DNA of 64,000 bases from Saccharothrix syringae (GTDB lineage: Bacteria > Actinomycetota > Actinomycetes > Mycobacteriales > Pseudonocardiaceae): contig NZ_CP034550.1 of NCBI RefSeq assembly GCF_009498035.1, forward strand, positions 3,224,001 through 3,288,000, given 5' to 3'. Of the stretch, positions 8,170-17,812 are shown one piece after another; position 1 is the first letter of the stretch; each line of letters opens with the position of its first letter. Below the pieces are notes generated by a model, which was not told the origin of the DNA, did not search any database, and saw nothing but the letters and a program-made list of their open reading frames with translations. A program made the translations under genes and the position numbers.

Positions 8170-8964
8170 ATGAGCAGGACAGAGCCAGTATTCAACATAG
8201 TTCCTGCGGCGGGGTTGTACTCCCAGTTTGCTGGCGTCTTGGCTGGCTTCGCGTTTACTGCGTTGATCTTGTTGCTGACGGCCCGCCTCACCATCCCAGG
8301 GTCGGCCGGTCCAGCGGACTTTTCCTCTGCCGCGCGAGTCCTCGTCATGACACTGCTTGGTTTGATCCTCACGAGCTTCAATTACGCCGTTATCGCCGGC
8401 CTTGCCGCATCCCTGGCTAGGCTGGCAATACTAGAGAATTTCGCTGGCATAGTGTTCGCTATATCGGCAATGCTGCTGTTCTACTCGGTAGCGTTGACGA
8501 TCGATGCGGTAAACAGCGCGTCTGTCACCCCAGATCCAGACATGGTGTCCGTGGCCAGGAATCTTCGATGGCTGATCGCAGTCATCATCGTTCCTGTCGT
8601 CGCGTTCTTCATCTCCAATGCCATTCACGACATCGTCAAGTCGGTACCAGAAGTGAAGCACGCAGAACTCTATGCATGGGGGACGGTTGTTGCCCAAATT
8701 GTCGCCGGATCGATCAGCTACTTGTACTTAACGCGGTTCAGGATGGCCGTCATGAGCAAGGTGGATCGCGAGCGAGCCGTCGAACGTCTTTCCAAATGGG
8801 CATTCGGGTTGATAATTGCATTCACTATGGCATTCGCTACCTACAATCAGTTTGGGGATATGAATGGTGTATTCGCCGCCGTTGTCACATACGTTTTGGC
8901 TACATTCGTGCTAGTTGTCGGCATGATATTTGTTGTCCATCTGGCACGCACGAGACCTCACTAA
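8170..8964 (+). CDS. Multi-pass membrane protein downstream of the Gabija-type pair
   Basis: This is a 264-residue protein from ATG 8170, preceded by GGAGGTGGCA. Six or so hydrophobic segments are visible: FAGVLAGFAFTALILLLTA, VLVMTLLGLILTSFNYAVIAG, FAGIVFAISAMLLFYSVAL, a segment beginning LIAVIIVPVVAFFI, one around VVAQIVAGSISYLYL, and a C-terminal pair. No enzymatic motif is seen. Codon use is less GC-biased than its neighbours, which suggests separate acquisition. It lies 137 bp after the helicase gene on the same strand. Membrane-spanning third components are common in defence operons, but a role here is inference. I do not recognise the family. Confidence 0.7.
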   Translation: MSRTEPVFNIVPAAGLYSQFAGVLAGFAFTALILLLTARLTIPGSAGPADFSSAARVLVMTLLGLILTSFNYAVIAGLAASLARLAILENFAGIVFAISAMLLFYSVALTIDAVNSASVTPDPDMVSVARNLRWLIAVIIVPVVAFFISNAIHDIVKSVPEVKHAELYAWGTVVAQIVAGSISYLYLTRFRMAVMSKVDRERAVERLSKWAFGLIIAFTMAFATYNQFGDMNGVFAAVVTYVLATFVLVVGMIFVVHLARTRPH

Positions 8965-9039
8965 CCCAGTCATCACGCCATGGCTCGCCGCACACTGCGT
9001 CGAGAGCCACTGCCAAGTTACCTACACGGGACACACTCA

Positions 9040-9680
9040 CATCGGGACACGACCAGTGTCGCGACAACCGCCGCCACCACACCACCAAGGTCGAACAGAT
9101 CGTCCGCTCACTGGCAGCACGCACCTACAAGCTGCACGCCTTCGGCACCAAAATCCTCGGCCTGGCCCGATACGCCGACACGATCACCTCCAGCGACTCG
9201 GCATCATGGAGCCTGCGCGGCCGCCATCTGCCCGGCTGCACTCCACCCACCGCAGCGAAGCCAACTGCCTACGCTTCGCCCTCGAGTGGCACAACCGACT
9301 ACTGGCCACACTGGATCCGCACACGGTCACCCCGTGCCATGTCGACGCCGCGCGGCTCGGCGACCACACGGTCATCCGGGCTATGGAGGACGAACAGCCA
9401 ATCTGTCACCCTCGCCGTACCGCCCTGCCGCTCCGTTCGCTGCTTGATTACCCTGAAGCAAGGCGACTGATTTCCTGGGCCTCCGCGAAGATCGCGACAT
9501 TAGGGGCCGCGGAGTGGCGGTACCGACACCGTGCCAAAATGCCGATCGATAGCACGCCACCGCCGACCGGGAACGGACCGTTTCCTCGCGGACTGGCACT
9601 GCGGCGAACTCCGCGGTCATGTGAAGGCGTCATAACGTCATACAAGCCAGGACCGCCTTCGCGGTCACCTGACGACTGAA
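9040..9680 (+). pseudogene. Frameshifted gene of unknown function
   Basis: Two frames look coding in turn. About 9055-9240 reads as a helical segment (TKVEQIVRSLAARTYKLHAFGTK). From about 9240 another frame gives HSTHRSEANCLRFALEWHNR and DAARLGDHTVIRAMEDEQ. A frame change at about 9235-9245 would join GRHLPGC to THRSEANC. No start codon with a ribosome site is clear, and the tail is probably non-coding after about 9420. I do not recognise the family. Between this and the IS3 remnant (9681-9855) I see nothing. Confidence 0.35.
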
Positions 9681-9855
9681 CCCTGAACCAGAGGATCTTT
9701 GATCGTTACTTCGGAATCCGTAGCGTGTTACGACACCCCGGGAGGTTCCGAACCTGGCAGCCGCATGTCGTCTCAAGGCATGGGACCTGGAGTTGACCCG
9801 TTTTGACGAACAAGGTCGATGAGTGTGGTCAGGCTACCTGGTCCGCCGGGCGGTG

Positions 9856-10039
9856 TCAGGTGGCTTCGTAGGTGGTGGGGCTGAGGTAGCCGAGGCTGGA
9901 GTGCAGGCGGCGGGTGTTGTACCAGCCCTCGATGTATTCGAAGATCGCCTTGTGCGCACTGGTCCTGGTGGGCCAGGGCCGCCGGTCGAGCAGTTCGGTC
10001 TTGATGGTGGCGAAGAACGACTGGGCGACGGCGTTGACG
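9856..10039 (-). pseudogene. C-terminal piece of an IS3-family transposase (OrfB)
   Basis: The minus strand reads VNAVAQSFFATIKTELLD, then HKAIFEYIEGWYNTRRLHSS and LGYLSPTTYEAT before TGA at 9856-9858. This is the end of an IS3-family DDE transposase, including the final catalytic glutamate region. It begins abruptly at about 10039, where the IS110 end sequence CCTATAGTTGTCAAG starts. The missing upstream part of the same protein is found at 12656-13645, in the same orientation, ending at GGDSYD. The two pieces therefore belong to one element split by insertion. Confidence 0.85.
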
Positions 10040-10051
10040 CTCCTATAGTTG

Positions 10052-11134
10052 TCAAGCGGCCTGTGCCACGTTGGTGGCGGTGCTGCGCAGCGGTCGTAGT
10101 AATGCCCAGATTTCCCTGGCCAGTAGGTGTTTGAGGCAGCGGATGATCTCAGGCTTGGTCTTGCCCTCGGTGGTTCGTCGGGCGACGTAGGTGATGGTGG
10201 GTTGGTGGAGGCGCATGCGGACGATGACGGCGCGGTAGAGGGCTGCGTTGGCCTGGCGGTGTCCGCCGCGGTTGAGTCGGTGGCGGTGGGCCATGTCGGA
10301 GGACGCCGGGATCGGGGCGACGCCGCACAGCCGTGCCCGGGCCGGTTCGGAGCGGACGCGGTCGATGTTGTCGCCGGCGACGATGAGCATCTCGGAGGCG
10401 GTGTCGGCGCCGATGCCGAACGCGTCGACCGGCTGTGGCACCAGCCGGGTGGTGAGTTCGCCCGGCAACGCCTCGTGGGCCTTGATCTCCTCGTCGAGGT
10501 GCTGCCACCGGCGGGCGATGGCGCGCAGGGTGTGTTTGGTCGCTGAGGTGACGCTGTCGACCGTGCCGGGACGCAGGCCGGCGCGGCGGTGGATCAGCGC
10601 CGTCTTCGTCAGTGGTTGGAGTTGTTCGCGCAGTTCGGGGTCGGCGGTGACGAGCACGGCTTTGAGGGTGATCATGGCGGAGGTGCGGGCCTTGACCGCG
10701 ACGTCCTTGGCGACCTTGATCTGACGCAGCATCTCGACCGTGCCGTCGTTGGTCTTGGGTACTGCGGTGGCGGTGTTGTTGAGCACGGCGCGGGCGGCGT
10801 TCTCGGCGTCGATGGTGTCGCTCTTGCCGCGCAATCTGCGGTCGCGGCGGTCGGTGCGCAGCACCTCGACCGCGCCCAGGCCGCGGCGCCGCACGGCGGA
10901 GGCCAGGCCGGCGCCGTAGGAGCCGGTGCCCTCGATGCCGAACACGAGCCGCTTCGCGCCGAAGCCGGCGGCCCTGTCCAACAGCTGCCGGTAGCCGTCC
11001 TGGTCGGCGGCGAAGGAACGGGCGTCCAGGCGTCCGCCGATGTCGTCCAGGGCGACGGCGACGTGGACGTGCTTGTGGGTGTCGACGCCGATGACGGCTC
11101 GACGCAACCGGGGATCGCGCTTCACACTGGGCAT
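10052..11134 (-). mobile_element. IS110-family transposase (recombinase), apparently intact
   Basis: The ORF is open for 428 codons, but ATG 11134 (MPSVKRDPRLRRAVIGVD) gives the usual family start and 360 residues. The RuvC-like DEDD domain shows D in GVDTHKH, E in FGIEGTGSYG and the paired acids of KSDTIDAENAAR. The C-terminal transposase_20 domain contains CGVAPIPASS and GGHRQANAALY, which includes the catalytic-serine region. IS110 elements carry no terminal inverted repeats; their non-coding end encodes a bridge RNA that picks the target. It sits divergently to a second IS110 and inside a split IS3. Confidence 0.9.
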
Positions 11135-11457
11135 TGCGGGCTCCACCTCGAAGGCCGGGGACACGGGGTTCGTGACGCCGGCCGGTCGGGTGGACGGGAC
11201 TGTGACGGGACCTGCTGCGATCAGGCTCCTGACTTGTTGAATCACCCACAGACGCGCGGGATTCGCGATCTCGTAGCGTCCAGGGCGTCGGCCGGCACAG
11301 GTTCGCAGGCTCCTCGCCACCCGATCGGGTTGGCTCACTCATAGCGTGCCGCGCCGGCCGACGCCCGTCGTGGTGTGGCTCGACAGAGGCGTGACGTGAC
11401 TGCAAGTCAGGATGCCCACCACGACGCAACCCCCCTGCCGCACTGGACATCCGGAGC
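11135..11457. other. Shared upstream region of two divergent IS110 elements (candidate bridge-RNA ends)
   Basis: This stretch holds no gene. It contains the left ends of both IS110 elements, one on each side. In characterised IS110 relatives the region upstream of the transposase encodes the bridge RNA with target- and donor-binding loops. I can see GC-rich stem-forming sequence (for example around 11285-11400) but cannot fold it reliably by eye, so the RNA is an expectation from family knowledge. Confidence 0.4.
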
Positions 11458-12501
11458 TTGCCCGTCGTGATCGTCATCGGAATCGACCCGCACAAATCCT
11501 CCCTGACCGCCGTCGCCGTCGACGCCGCCGGCACGTGCCTGGCCACGCGCCGGTTCGTGGTCAACGCCGGCACCTTCCGGCAACTCACCGCCTGGACGGC
11601 CACCTGGCCGCAGCGGCGCTTCGCCGTCGAGGGAGCCCACGGCCTGGGCCGCGGCATCGCCCAACAACTGGCCACCGCCGGCGAACACGTCGTGGACGTC
11701 CCGGCCACCCTGGCCATGCGCGCCCGGCTGCTGAACACCGGCGGAGGACGCAAGACCGACCCCGCCGACGCCGCATCGGTCGCCCACGCAGCCCTGCACC
11801 ACCCCGCCCTGCGGCAGATCGTCCCCGAGGACCAGACCACGATCCCGCGGCTGCTGTCCGAACGCCGCGACGAGCTGGCCCACGAACGCACCCGCGTACT
11901 CAACTGACTGCACCAACTGCTGCGCGAGCTCGTCCCCGGCGGCGCTGACACCGACCTGTCCGCCGACAAGGCCGCGGCCCTGCTGCGCCGGGTCCGGCCC
12001 GCCACCGCCACCGACGCCTGCCGACGCGACCTGGCCCGCGAGCTGCTCGCCGACCTGCGTCGCCTCGACACACAGATCAAGACCAACGAGGCCCACACCC
12101 GCGACGCCCTGGCCTCCGCCGGCAGCACCCTGCCCACCCTGCACGGCATCGGCGTTGTGCTGGCCGCGAAACTGCTCGGCCACATCGGCGACGCCACCCG
12201 CTTCCCCACCGCCGGGCACTTCGCCAGCTACACCGGCACCGCACCCCTGGACGCCTCCAGCGGCAACCGCGTCCGCCACCGCCTCAACACCGGCGGCAAC
12301 CGCCAACTCAACTCCGTCCTGCACACCATGGCCGTGGTCCAAGCCCGCGACCCCGGCCCCGGCCGCATCTACCACCAGCGGAAACTCAGCGAGGATAAGA
12401 CACCCGCAGAAGCCCGCCGGGCACTCAAACGCCGCCTGGCCAACGTCGTCTGCCGACAGATCCTCAAAGATCAACAAGCCTCCATGGGCACCACCACTTG
12501 A
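11458..12501 (+). pseudogene. Second IS110-family transposase, broken by an in-frame TGA
   Basis: The frame reads VIGIDPHKSSLTAVAVDAAG and FAVEGAHGLGRGIAQQL, then KTDPADAASVAHAAL, the DEDD half. TGA at 11905-11907 interrupts RVLN*LHQLLREL. The same frame continues to 12501 through LPTLHGIGVVLAAKLLGHIG, GHFASYTGTAPLDASSGN and LNTGGNRQLNSVLHTMAV, the C-terminal half with the serine region. Without the stop it would be 347 residues, the usual length. A single C-to-T change (CGA to TGA) explains it. It belongs to a different IS110 subgroup from its neighbour. The 154 bp to 12655 are its right end. Confidence 0.85.
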
Positions 12502-12655
12502 CATACAGAGGCGCTATGAGGTCACTGCCCGTCCGGCCAGCACCACTGGGTGGTGCACCACCAGGCGGACGACAGATCAACAGCAAGGACAGCCAACCTG
12601 CGGGGTCAGTCATAAGCAGAAGGCAGGCCGCCTGGTAGCGACTACCAGTCTCACA

Positions 12656-13645
12656 GTCGTACGAGTCGCCGCCCGAACCCATCGACGGCAGAATTCCGTT
12701 GTCCTGCAACCGTTCCGTAAACCGGAAGGCCGTGTAGGTCGACCCGCGGCCGCTGTGGTGGATCAACTGCCCGTCGCGCACGTCGCGAGACCAGATCGCG
12801 TATTCCAGGGCGCCGAGCACGAGGTCGGTGTCGCAGCGGTCGGAGGTCTTCCAGCCCACGATCCGGTTGGAGAAGGCGTCGCGCACGGCCGCGAGCCAGA
12901 AGGCGCCCTCGCCGGTGCGGATCCGGGTCGCATCGGTCATCCAACAACCGGTCCGGCGCCAGCGCGGTGAAGTCCTGGTTCACCCGATCAGGGGCCGGTG
13001 CGGACCGCGGATCCCGCCCGGTCGACGGCGTTCGCCACTGTTTGCGCAGGAAGGCGCCCTACAGGCCGGCCTGGCGCATCAGCCGCCCCACCCGCTTGCG
13101 CGACACGCGGACACCCCGACGCCGCAGGATCTGGTGGACCCGCGGGCTGCCGTAGGTCCTGCCGGAGGCGATGTGGATGTCGGCGATCTCCGCGGTGATC
13201 GCCCGGTCCTCGCGTTCGCGGCGGGACGGGGCGGCCTGGCGGGCCACCCAGCCGTGGTAGGTGGAGGAGGCGACACCGAGGACCCGGAGGACGAACTCGA
13301 CCCCGAAGCGGCCGCGAAGCTGCTCCACCAGCTTCGCGACCGTCGCCGGGTCGGGTCGAGTTCCGCCGCGAAAAACGCGGACGCGGCCTTGAGGATCTCG
13401 TTGGCCCGCTTCAGTTCCGCGTTCTCCTTGCGCAGCCGGCGCAGCTCCTCCGACTCGGCCGCGGTGGGCCGGTCGTCCCGCTCGCCGCGGTCGGCCTCGT
13501 CCTGCCGGATCCAGTTCCACAACGCCTCCGGGTGCACGCCCAACTGCTCAGCCAGGCGCCGGATCACCGGCTTGGGGTCCGACTCCCGGTACAACCGGAC
13601 AGCACGAGCCCTCAACTCGTCGGGGTACTTCTTCGGTGGTGCCAC
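12656..13645 (-). pseudogene. IS3-family OrfA plus most of OrfB, decayed and split by IS110 insertion
   Basis: OrfA starts at 13645 (MAPPKKYPDELRARAVRLYR) with a helix-turn-helix (VIRRLAEQLGVHPEALWNWI) and a leucine-zipper-like tail (RLRKENAELKRANEILKAAS). OrfB follows in another frame, as expected from programmed frameshifting. It is damaged by a TAG at 13059-13061 (QAGL*GAFL) and a shift near 12945, after which ATRIRTGEGAFWLAAVRDAF and the DDE core continue. It stops at GGDSYD at 12656, where IS110-end sequence begins. The final 60 residues are at 9856-10039. Confidence 0.85.
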
Positions 13646-13963
13646 GGACGCTTCCTTCAGACCCTATCGGATCATGCCTGGAAAGCCACCGGGCTACCGG
13701 GGGAAGCTCAACCAGGAGTTCCCCCGTCTGCGCACCAAAGGGCCCTCACCAGCTCAAGCTCGGAAACGGCCACTCACGATGGCGTAGACGTCAACAACCC
13801 GGCGCGTGCGCGACGCGTAAGAGGGTGAGGTGGCCTGTGCGTCCAGCCGGTGGCGTCATCCATCTGACTCGACTGAGGCAGCCCAGTGCCTGGGTGTTGC
13901 CGTCGGCGAGCGAGAGCCGGCAGGTAACCTACTCGGGTTGACTGTCCAAGAGCGGCCTGCTGG
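13646..13963. other. IS3 terminus and gene-free spacer before the restriction-modification genes
   Basis: The first 50 bases are the IS3 end. They resemble the reverse complement of 34990-35050 (TTTCCAG..GTCCGAT.GGG.CTGAAGG), which identifies a second, decayed copy there. The remaining stretch has no convincing frame. A promoter for the restriction-modification operon would have to lie at about 13900-13960, but I see no consensus hexamers. Confidence 0.4.
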
Positions 13964-13969
13964 GTGGGA

Positions 13970-14773
13970 ATGACGAACTCGGAGATCTCGACACGTTCCG
14001 TAGACCTATTCGTTGCATGCTGTGACGCTCGGCAACGAGGGGTCTTGATCAAACGTGAAAGTCGAAGAGACAAGGAGTTCCATTTTCAGAACTGGGTTGG
14101 AGACCGTCTGAAGGACGCCGAAATCCCATGCGTGCCTTCGGGGCGCAACACCTACCCTGACTTCAACCTTGTCGATGCGACCGAAGGATTCGAGGTCAAG
14201 GGGCTTGAAACGCCGGGCCGTGTGAAGGACTTTGACAGTAATAGTCGTATGCCAAGTGGGTGGCACGACGGTAAAACCGTCTACTACGTCTTCGGTCGCT
14301 ATCCGAAGAGCCCGTCGGAGTTGACGTTCCCTGTGCTCGATCTCGTTGTGTGCCACGGGGACCTTCTCAATGCTGATCATGAATACGAGCATCTGAACGA
14401 CAGCTTCCGGGGAAATGGCGCATACGGTGACCTCCTCATACGGGATCGCAAGATGTATGTTGTTCCCACGCCCTATGCATTGGCTGATGGTCTGACTGGC
14501 CAGTTCACGCTGATCGTGCCCGCCAGTGTGCGAGTGGATGACGACAGACTTGTGCAGGTGGGAGAGCTGGAGCGCACTGAGGCTAGCCATGTCGTTGCGA
14601 GCTATACATTCGACCTCGAGCGCAACAAACTCACGACAACACTTCGCCCCAACCCGACGGCCGGTACTCGTCACACATTCTCCGCATATCGCATGCGCGG
14701 AGCGGATTCCGGGCGTGTTACCATGTCCGGAAAGTTTTTGAACGATCAACTGACGATCGGCGAGATCGAATGA
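13970..14773 (+). CDS. Probable PD-(D/E)xK restriction endonuclease
   Basis: The protein is 267 residues from ATG 13970 (GTG 13964 is also possible). The core YPDFNLV...EGFEVKG supplies P63-D64 and E75-x-K77, the spacing of a PD-(D/E)xK nuclease active site. A preceding helix (FHFQNWVGDRL) resembles the one that usually carries the first acidic residue. The rest has no recognised domain. It overlaps the methyltransferase gene by ATGA, so the pair is translationally coupled, which strongly suggests a restriction-modification system. Codon use is clearly less GC-rich than the surrounding genome, a sign of transfer. The recognition sequence cannot be read from the protein. Confidence 0.7.
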   Translation: MTNSEISTRSVDLFVACCDARQRGVLIKRESRRDKEFHFQNWVGDRLKDAEIPCVPSGRNTYPDFNLVDATEGFEVKGLETPGRVKDFDSNSRMPSGWHDGKTVYYVFGRYPKSPSELTFPVLDLVVCHGDLLNADHEYEHLNDSFRGNGAYGDLLIRDRKMYVVPTPYALADGLTGQFTLIVPASVRVDDDRLVQVGELERTEASHVVASYTFDLERNKLTTTLRPNPTAGTRHTFSAYRMRGADSGRVTMSGKFLNDQLTIGEIE

Positions 14774-16908
14774 CCTTGTTTGACATCGCGCCCGAAATTG
14801 CGGATCAGGACGAGATCGTCGTCCGATCCGTTCCGGTGGTTACGGCGCTTGAAACGGACTTCCCCGCGGTGGAGTTCAGCAAGCTTGGTGAGCACGAGTC
14901 GTGGCGCAAAGAGGTCTTTCGTCCCGCCACCAGTACCCACAAATGGTGGGCCAAGCGTCTGGGCAGCGTCTTTCGCGGCATCCTGGCGTCTGCCGTTACG
15001 GAGACTTCCGAGGAAGCGCTGAATTTGTACGGCTCGGCAGCACGCCTTAAGCTGTCTGTCTTCGATCCCTTTTCGGGTTCTGGGACGACAATCGTCGAAG
15101 CTGTCAAGATGGGAGCCTCTGCGGTTGGCTCGGACATCAACCCTGTAGCAACATTGGTGCAGCGCCAAGCCGTGCTGCGCTGGGATAGCGGAAAACTCGA
15201 GCAGCTTTACAAAACCGTGGAGGAAGCTTGCCGGGAAGAGGTGGACAGGGTCCATCGCGCGGAATCAGGCGAGACGGTTCTGTACTATTTCTGGGTGGCG
15301 ACGGCGCCGTGTGTGAATCCTGCGTGTGGTCGTAGTATCCGCCTGTTCTCGAGCCATGTCTTTTCGCAGAACGCGTACCCGAAGCGCGTCCCGGCTGCTC
15401 AGATCGTCTGTCCTGTCTGCCTCGACGTTATTCCGGGCAGGTACGACTTCAAGTCTGTTGAGTGTCGCAACGGTCACACGGTTGAACGGGCAGGAGCAGT
15501 GAGCCGTTCGACCGCCACCTGTCCTCATTGCCAAAGCGTCACAAAACCGCTGGCGGCGTTGCAAGGCCAACGTCCAGGCTACGAGATGTACGCCAAAATG
15601 GTATTGGACAAAGACGGAGGCAAGCGCTACGAGCCGGTCACCGATTGGGATCGAGCTTTGTACTCCGAGTGCACTGGTCTTCTCGACGCTCAAAGGGACA
15701 CTTTGGTAGTGCCCGCTGGCGGTCTGGAGACTGGTGTCAACACTCGGCAGGCGATGTCTTGGGGCTTCACGAATTGGGTTGACTTCTTCAACGATCGCCA
15801 GCTCTATTCGCTTGGCCTTCTGGCCTCGGCCATACGGGATGTCGCCGAAGACGGATTCGAGAGAGAAGCGCTGGTCGCGTTGTTCTCTGGCGTACTCGAG
15901 TTCAACAACATGTTCTGTTCCTTCAAAGGAGAAGGGACGGGCGCTGTGCGGCATATGTTTAGCCATCACATCTTGAAGCCTGAGCGCACGCCTCTTGAGG
16001 CACATCCTTGGGGGACGCCGGCGTCATCTGGTTCGTTCTCGACCCTCTATAAGAGCCGGTTGCAACGCGCGCATGCGTACAAAACATCTCCGACTGATCA
16101 GGTTCTTCTAGGGGAAAAGATTCAGCGGCTGGGTGGACTGTCTCGCCCGTTCGCCGTGACGTCGACCGACCAGTTGCCGACTGGAGATCAATCGCCGACT
16201 GTCTTCTTGATGACCGGCGATGCGTCGGAGACCAAGTTGCGAGATGGCAGTATTGATCTAGTAATCACAGATCCTCCATATATGGACAACGTCCACTACT
16301 CTGAACTTGCTGACTTCTTCCACAGTTGGCTGCGGAAGATTCAACCATACGCAGGTTATCCGGTTGATCAGTCTTCTACTCGTAGTAAGAACGAGGTTCA
16401 GAGTCCGTCTCCGGAGGGCTTTGGCGCCGCCATCACCAGGGTGTGGCGTGAATGCTTTCGTGTTCTGCGGCCGACTGGCCTGATGGCGTTTACCTTTCAT
16501 CAGGCGCGGATGAGTGGTTGGAAGGCTCTCGTCGAATCGCTGGCTGATGCCGGCTTTGTCGTGACTGCCGTGCAGCCGATACAGGGGGAGATGTCCACAA
16601 GCGTCACGAAGTATGGGGCCGAAGCTTCAAACCTCGATTCTGTGGTGGTCTGCCGTAAGAGTTCACAGGTAAGTCGTAAGAGAGATGCTGAGTCAGAAGC
16701 CGCCACTGGGTATGAACGTATTGTCCTGCTTCGTAAGGCGGGCATCAAAGTCGGGGCTGGTGACGTCCGCTCTGTCATCCGGGGTCGAGTGCTGTCCGTG
16801 TACACACATGACCCGAGTGCCTTTGACCTTGAGGAGCTTGCCCGGCAAGCGGATGCCCTGGCGCAGGTCTACGTTGATCGGCACTTGGCCGAGATCAAGA
16901 AGAAGTGA
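14770..16908 (+). CDS. DNA N6-adenine/N4-cytosine methyltransferase with zinc-finger insert
   Basis: The protein has 712 residues. The SAM-binding motif VFDPFSGSGTTIVEA (D99) precedes the catalytic DPPY (501-504, in VITDPPYMDNVHYSELADFF). This is the order of the alpha class of amino-methyltransferases, with a large target-recognition insert between. The insert carries CxxxxCG, CPVC, CRNGH and CPHC pairs that probably bind zinc. The N-terminal WRKEVFRPATSTHKWWAKR resembles the DUF1156-type methylases found in several defence operons. It is coupled to the nuclease gene by a 4-bp overlap. It would protect host DNA by methylating the recognition sequence. Confidence 0.88.
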   Translation: MTLFDIAPEIADQDEIVVRSVPVVTALETDFPAVEFSKLGEHESWRKEVFRPATSTHKWWAKRLGSVFRGILASAVTETSEEALNLYGSAARLKLSVFDPFSGSGTTIVEAVKMGASAVGSDINPVATLVQRQAVLRWDSGKLEQLYKTVEEACREEVDRVHRAESGETVLYYFWVATAPCVNPACGRSIRLFSSHVFSQNAYPKRVPAAQIVCPVCLDVIPGRYDFKSVECRNGHTVERAGAVSRSTATCPHCQSVTKPLAALQGQRPGYEMYAKMVLDKDGGKRYEPVTDWDRALYSECTGLLDAQRDTLVVPAGGLETGVNTRQAMSWGFTNWVDFFNDRQLYSLGLLASAIRDVAEDGFEREALVALFSGVLEFNNMFCSFKGEGTGAVRHMFSHHILKPERTPLEAHPWGTPASSGSFSTLYKSRLQRAHAYKTSPTDQVLLGEKIQRLGGLSRPFAVTSTDQLPTGDQSPTVFLMTGDASETKLRDGSIDLVITDPPYMDNVHYSELADFFHSWLRKIQPYAGYPVDQSSTRSKNEVQSPSPEGFGAAITRVWRECFRVLRPTGLMAFTFHQARMSGWKALVESLADAGFVVTAVQPIQGEMSTSVTKYGAEASNLDSVVVCRKSSQVSRKRDAESEAATGYERIVLLRKAGIKVGAGDVRSVIRGRVLSVYTHDPSAFDLEELARQADALAQVYVDRHLAEIKKK

Positions 16909-17014
16909 GAGCGGCAAGGCTTGCCCGGTAACCCACCGAGGTTCTCTGCTGATCTTCAATTCGTGTTGTCGCCGGCTGCTGACATGTCTTGATCGTTGCG
17001 GTGTACCGGTGGGA

Positions 17015-17812
17015 CGCGGTACGCGCAGGGTGGTGGGCTGACCGCCGAGCGGCGGGAGTTCCGGGAACGGCTGCGCCTGCAGGCGGCCGAGCGGTTCGCC
17101 GACGGTGAGGAGAACGCGGTGATCGCCAAGGACTTGAGGGTCAGTGTGCGGTCGGTGTAGCGGTGGCGACGGTCCTGGAGCGTGGATGGTCTCCGGGCTT
17201 TGGCCTCGCAGGGGCCGGCCTCGACGCCCCGTCTGGACGAGGCGAAGTTCGCGCGGCTGGAACAGGAGCTGCGCAAAGGACCCACGGCGCACGGGTGGCC
17301 GGACCAGGTCTGGCCGCTGTCGCGGATCAAGACCTTGATCGGCCGTCGGTTCCACCTGTCCTACAGGGTGCAGGGTGTGCACCTGCTGCTGCGGCGGCAC
17401 GGCTCGACGCGCCAGGCCCCGGCGCGGCGGGCGGTGGAACGCGACGACCGGGCGGTGGCCGGCTGGGTGAAGGACACGTGGCCGCGGGTGGAAGCACCGC
17501 GGCGGCGCTCGACGCCTGGATCGTCTTCGAGGACGAGGCAGGAATGTCGATGACGCCGCCGACCTCCCGCACCTGGGCATCTCGCGGTCACACCCCGGTG
17601 ATCCGGGTGCGCGCCGGGGCACGGCGCCAACTGTCGGTCGCCGCCCCGACCTGCTACAAGCCCGGCGAGCGCTCACGCCTGATCCACCGGCCCCGACTGG
17701 ACACCGGACGCGGCGGGCGCCGCGGCTTCGCCTGGACCGACTACCGCGACCTGCTCATCCCCGCCCACCACCGACTCGGCGGGCCAATCGTGCTGGCGTG
17801 GGACAACCTGCC
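17015..17812 (+). pseudogene. IS630-family transposase, 5' part, with stop and frameshift
   Basis: The frame reads LTAERREFRERLRLQAAERF and VIAKDLRVSVRSV, then TAG at 17158-17160, then RWRRSWSVDGLRALASQG. This is the helix-turn-helix half of an IS630 transposase with one nonsense change (CAG to TAG). Near 17495-17510 the frame shifts, and the DDE half continues: LDAWIVFEDEAGMSMTPP, GHTPVIRV and LAWDNL. At 17813 the coding sequence is interrupted by a group II intron. The final part resumes at 19104. The gene is dead. Confidence 0.8.

Noticed and set aside
1137..8964. cas genes beside the array
   Set aside because: Checked all plausible proteins on both sides; none has Cas1, Cas2, Cas3, Cas10 or RAMP signatures. 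GajB is a UvrD-type helicase, not Cas3 or Cas4.
10149..12209. Minus-strand open frame of 686 codons across both IS110 elements
   Set aside because: It spans the divergent intergenic region in a frame not used by either transposase.
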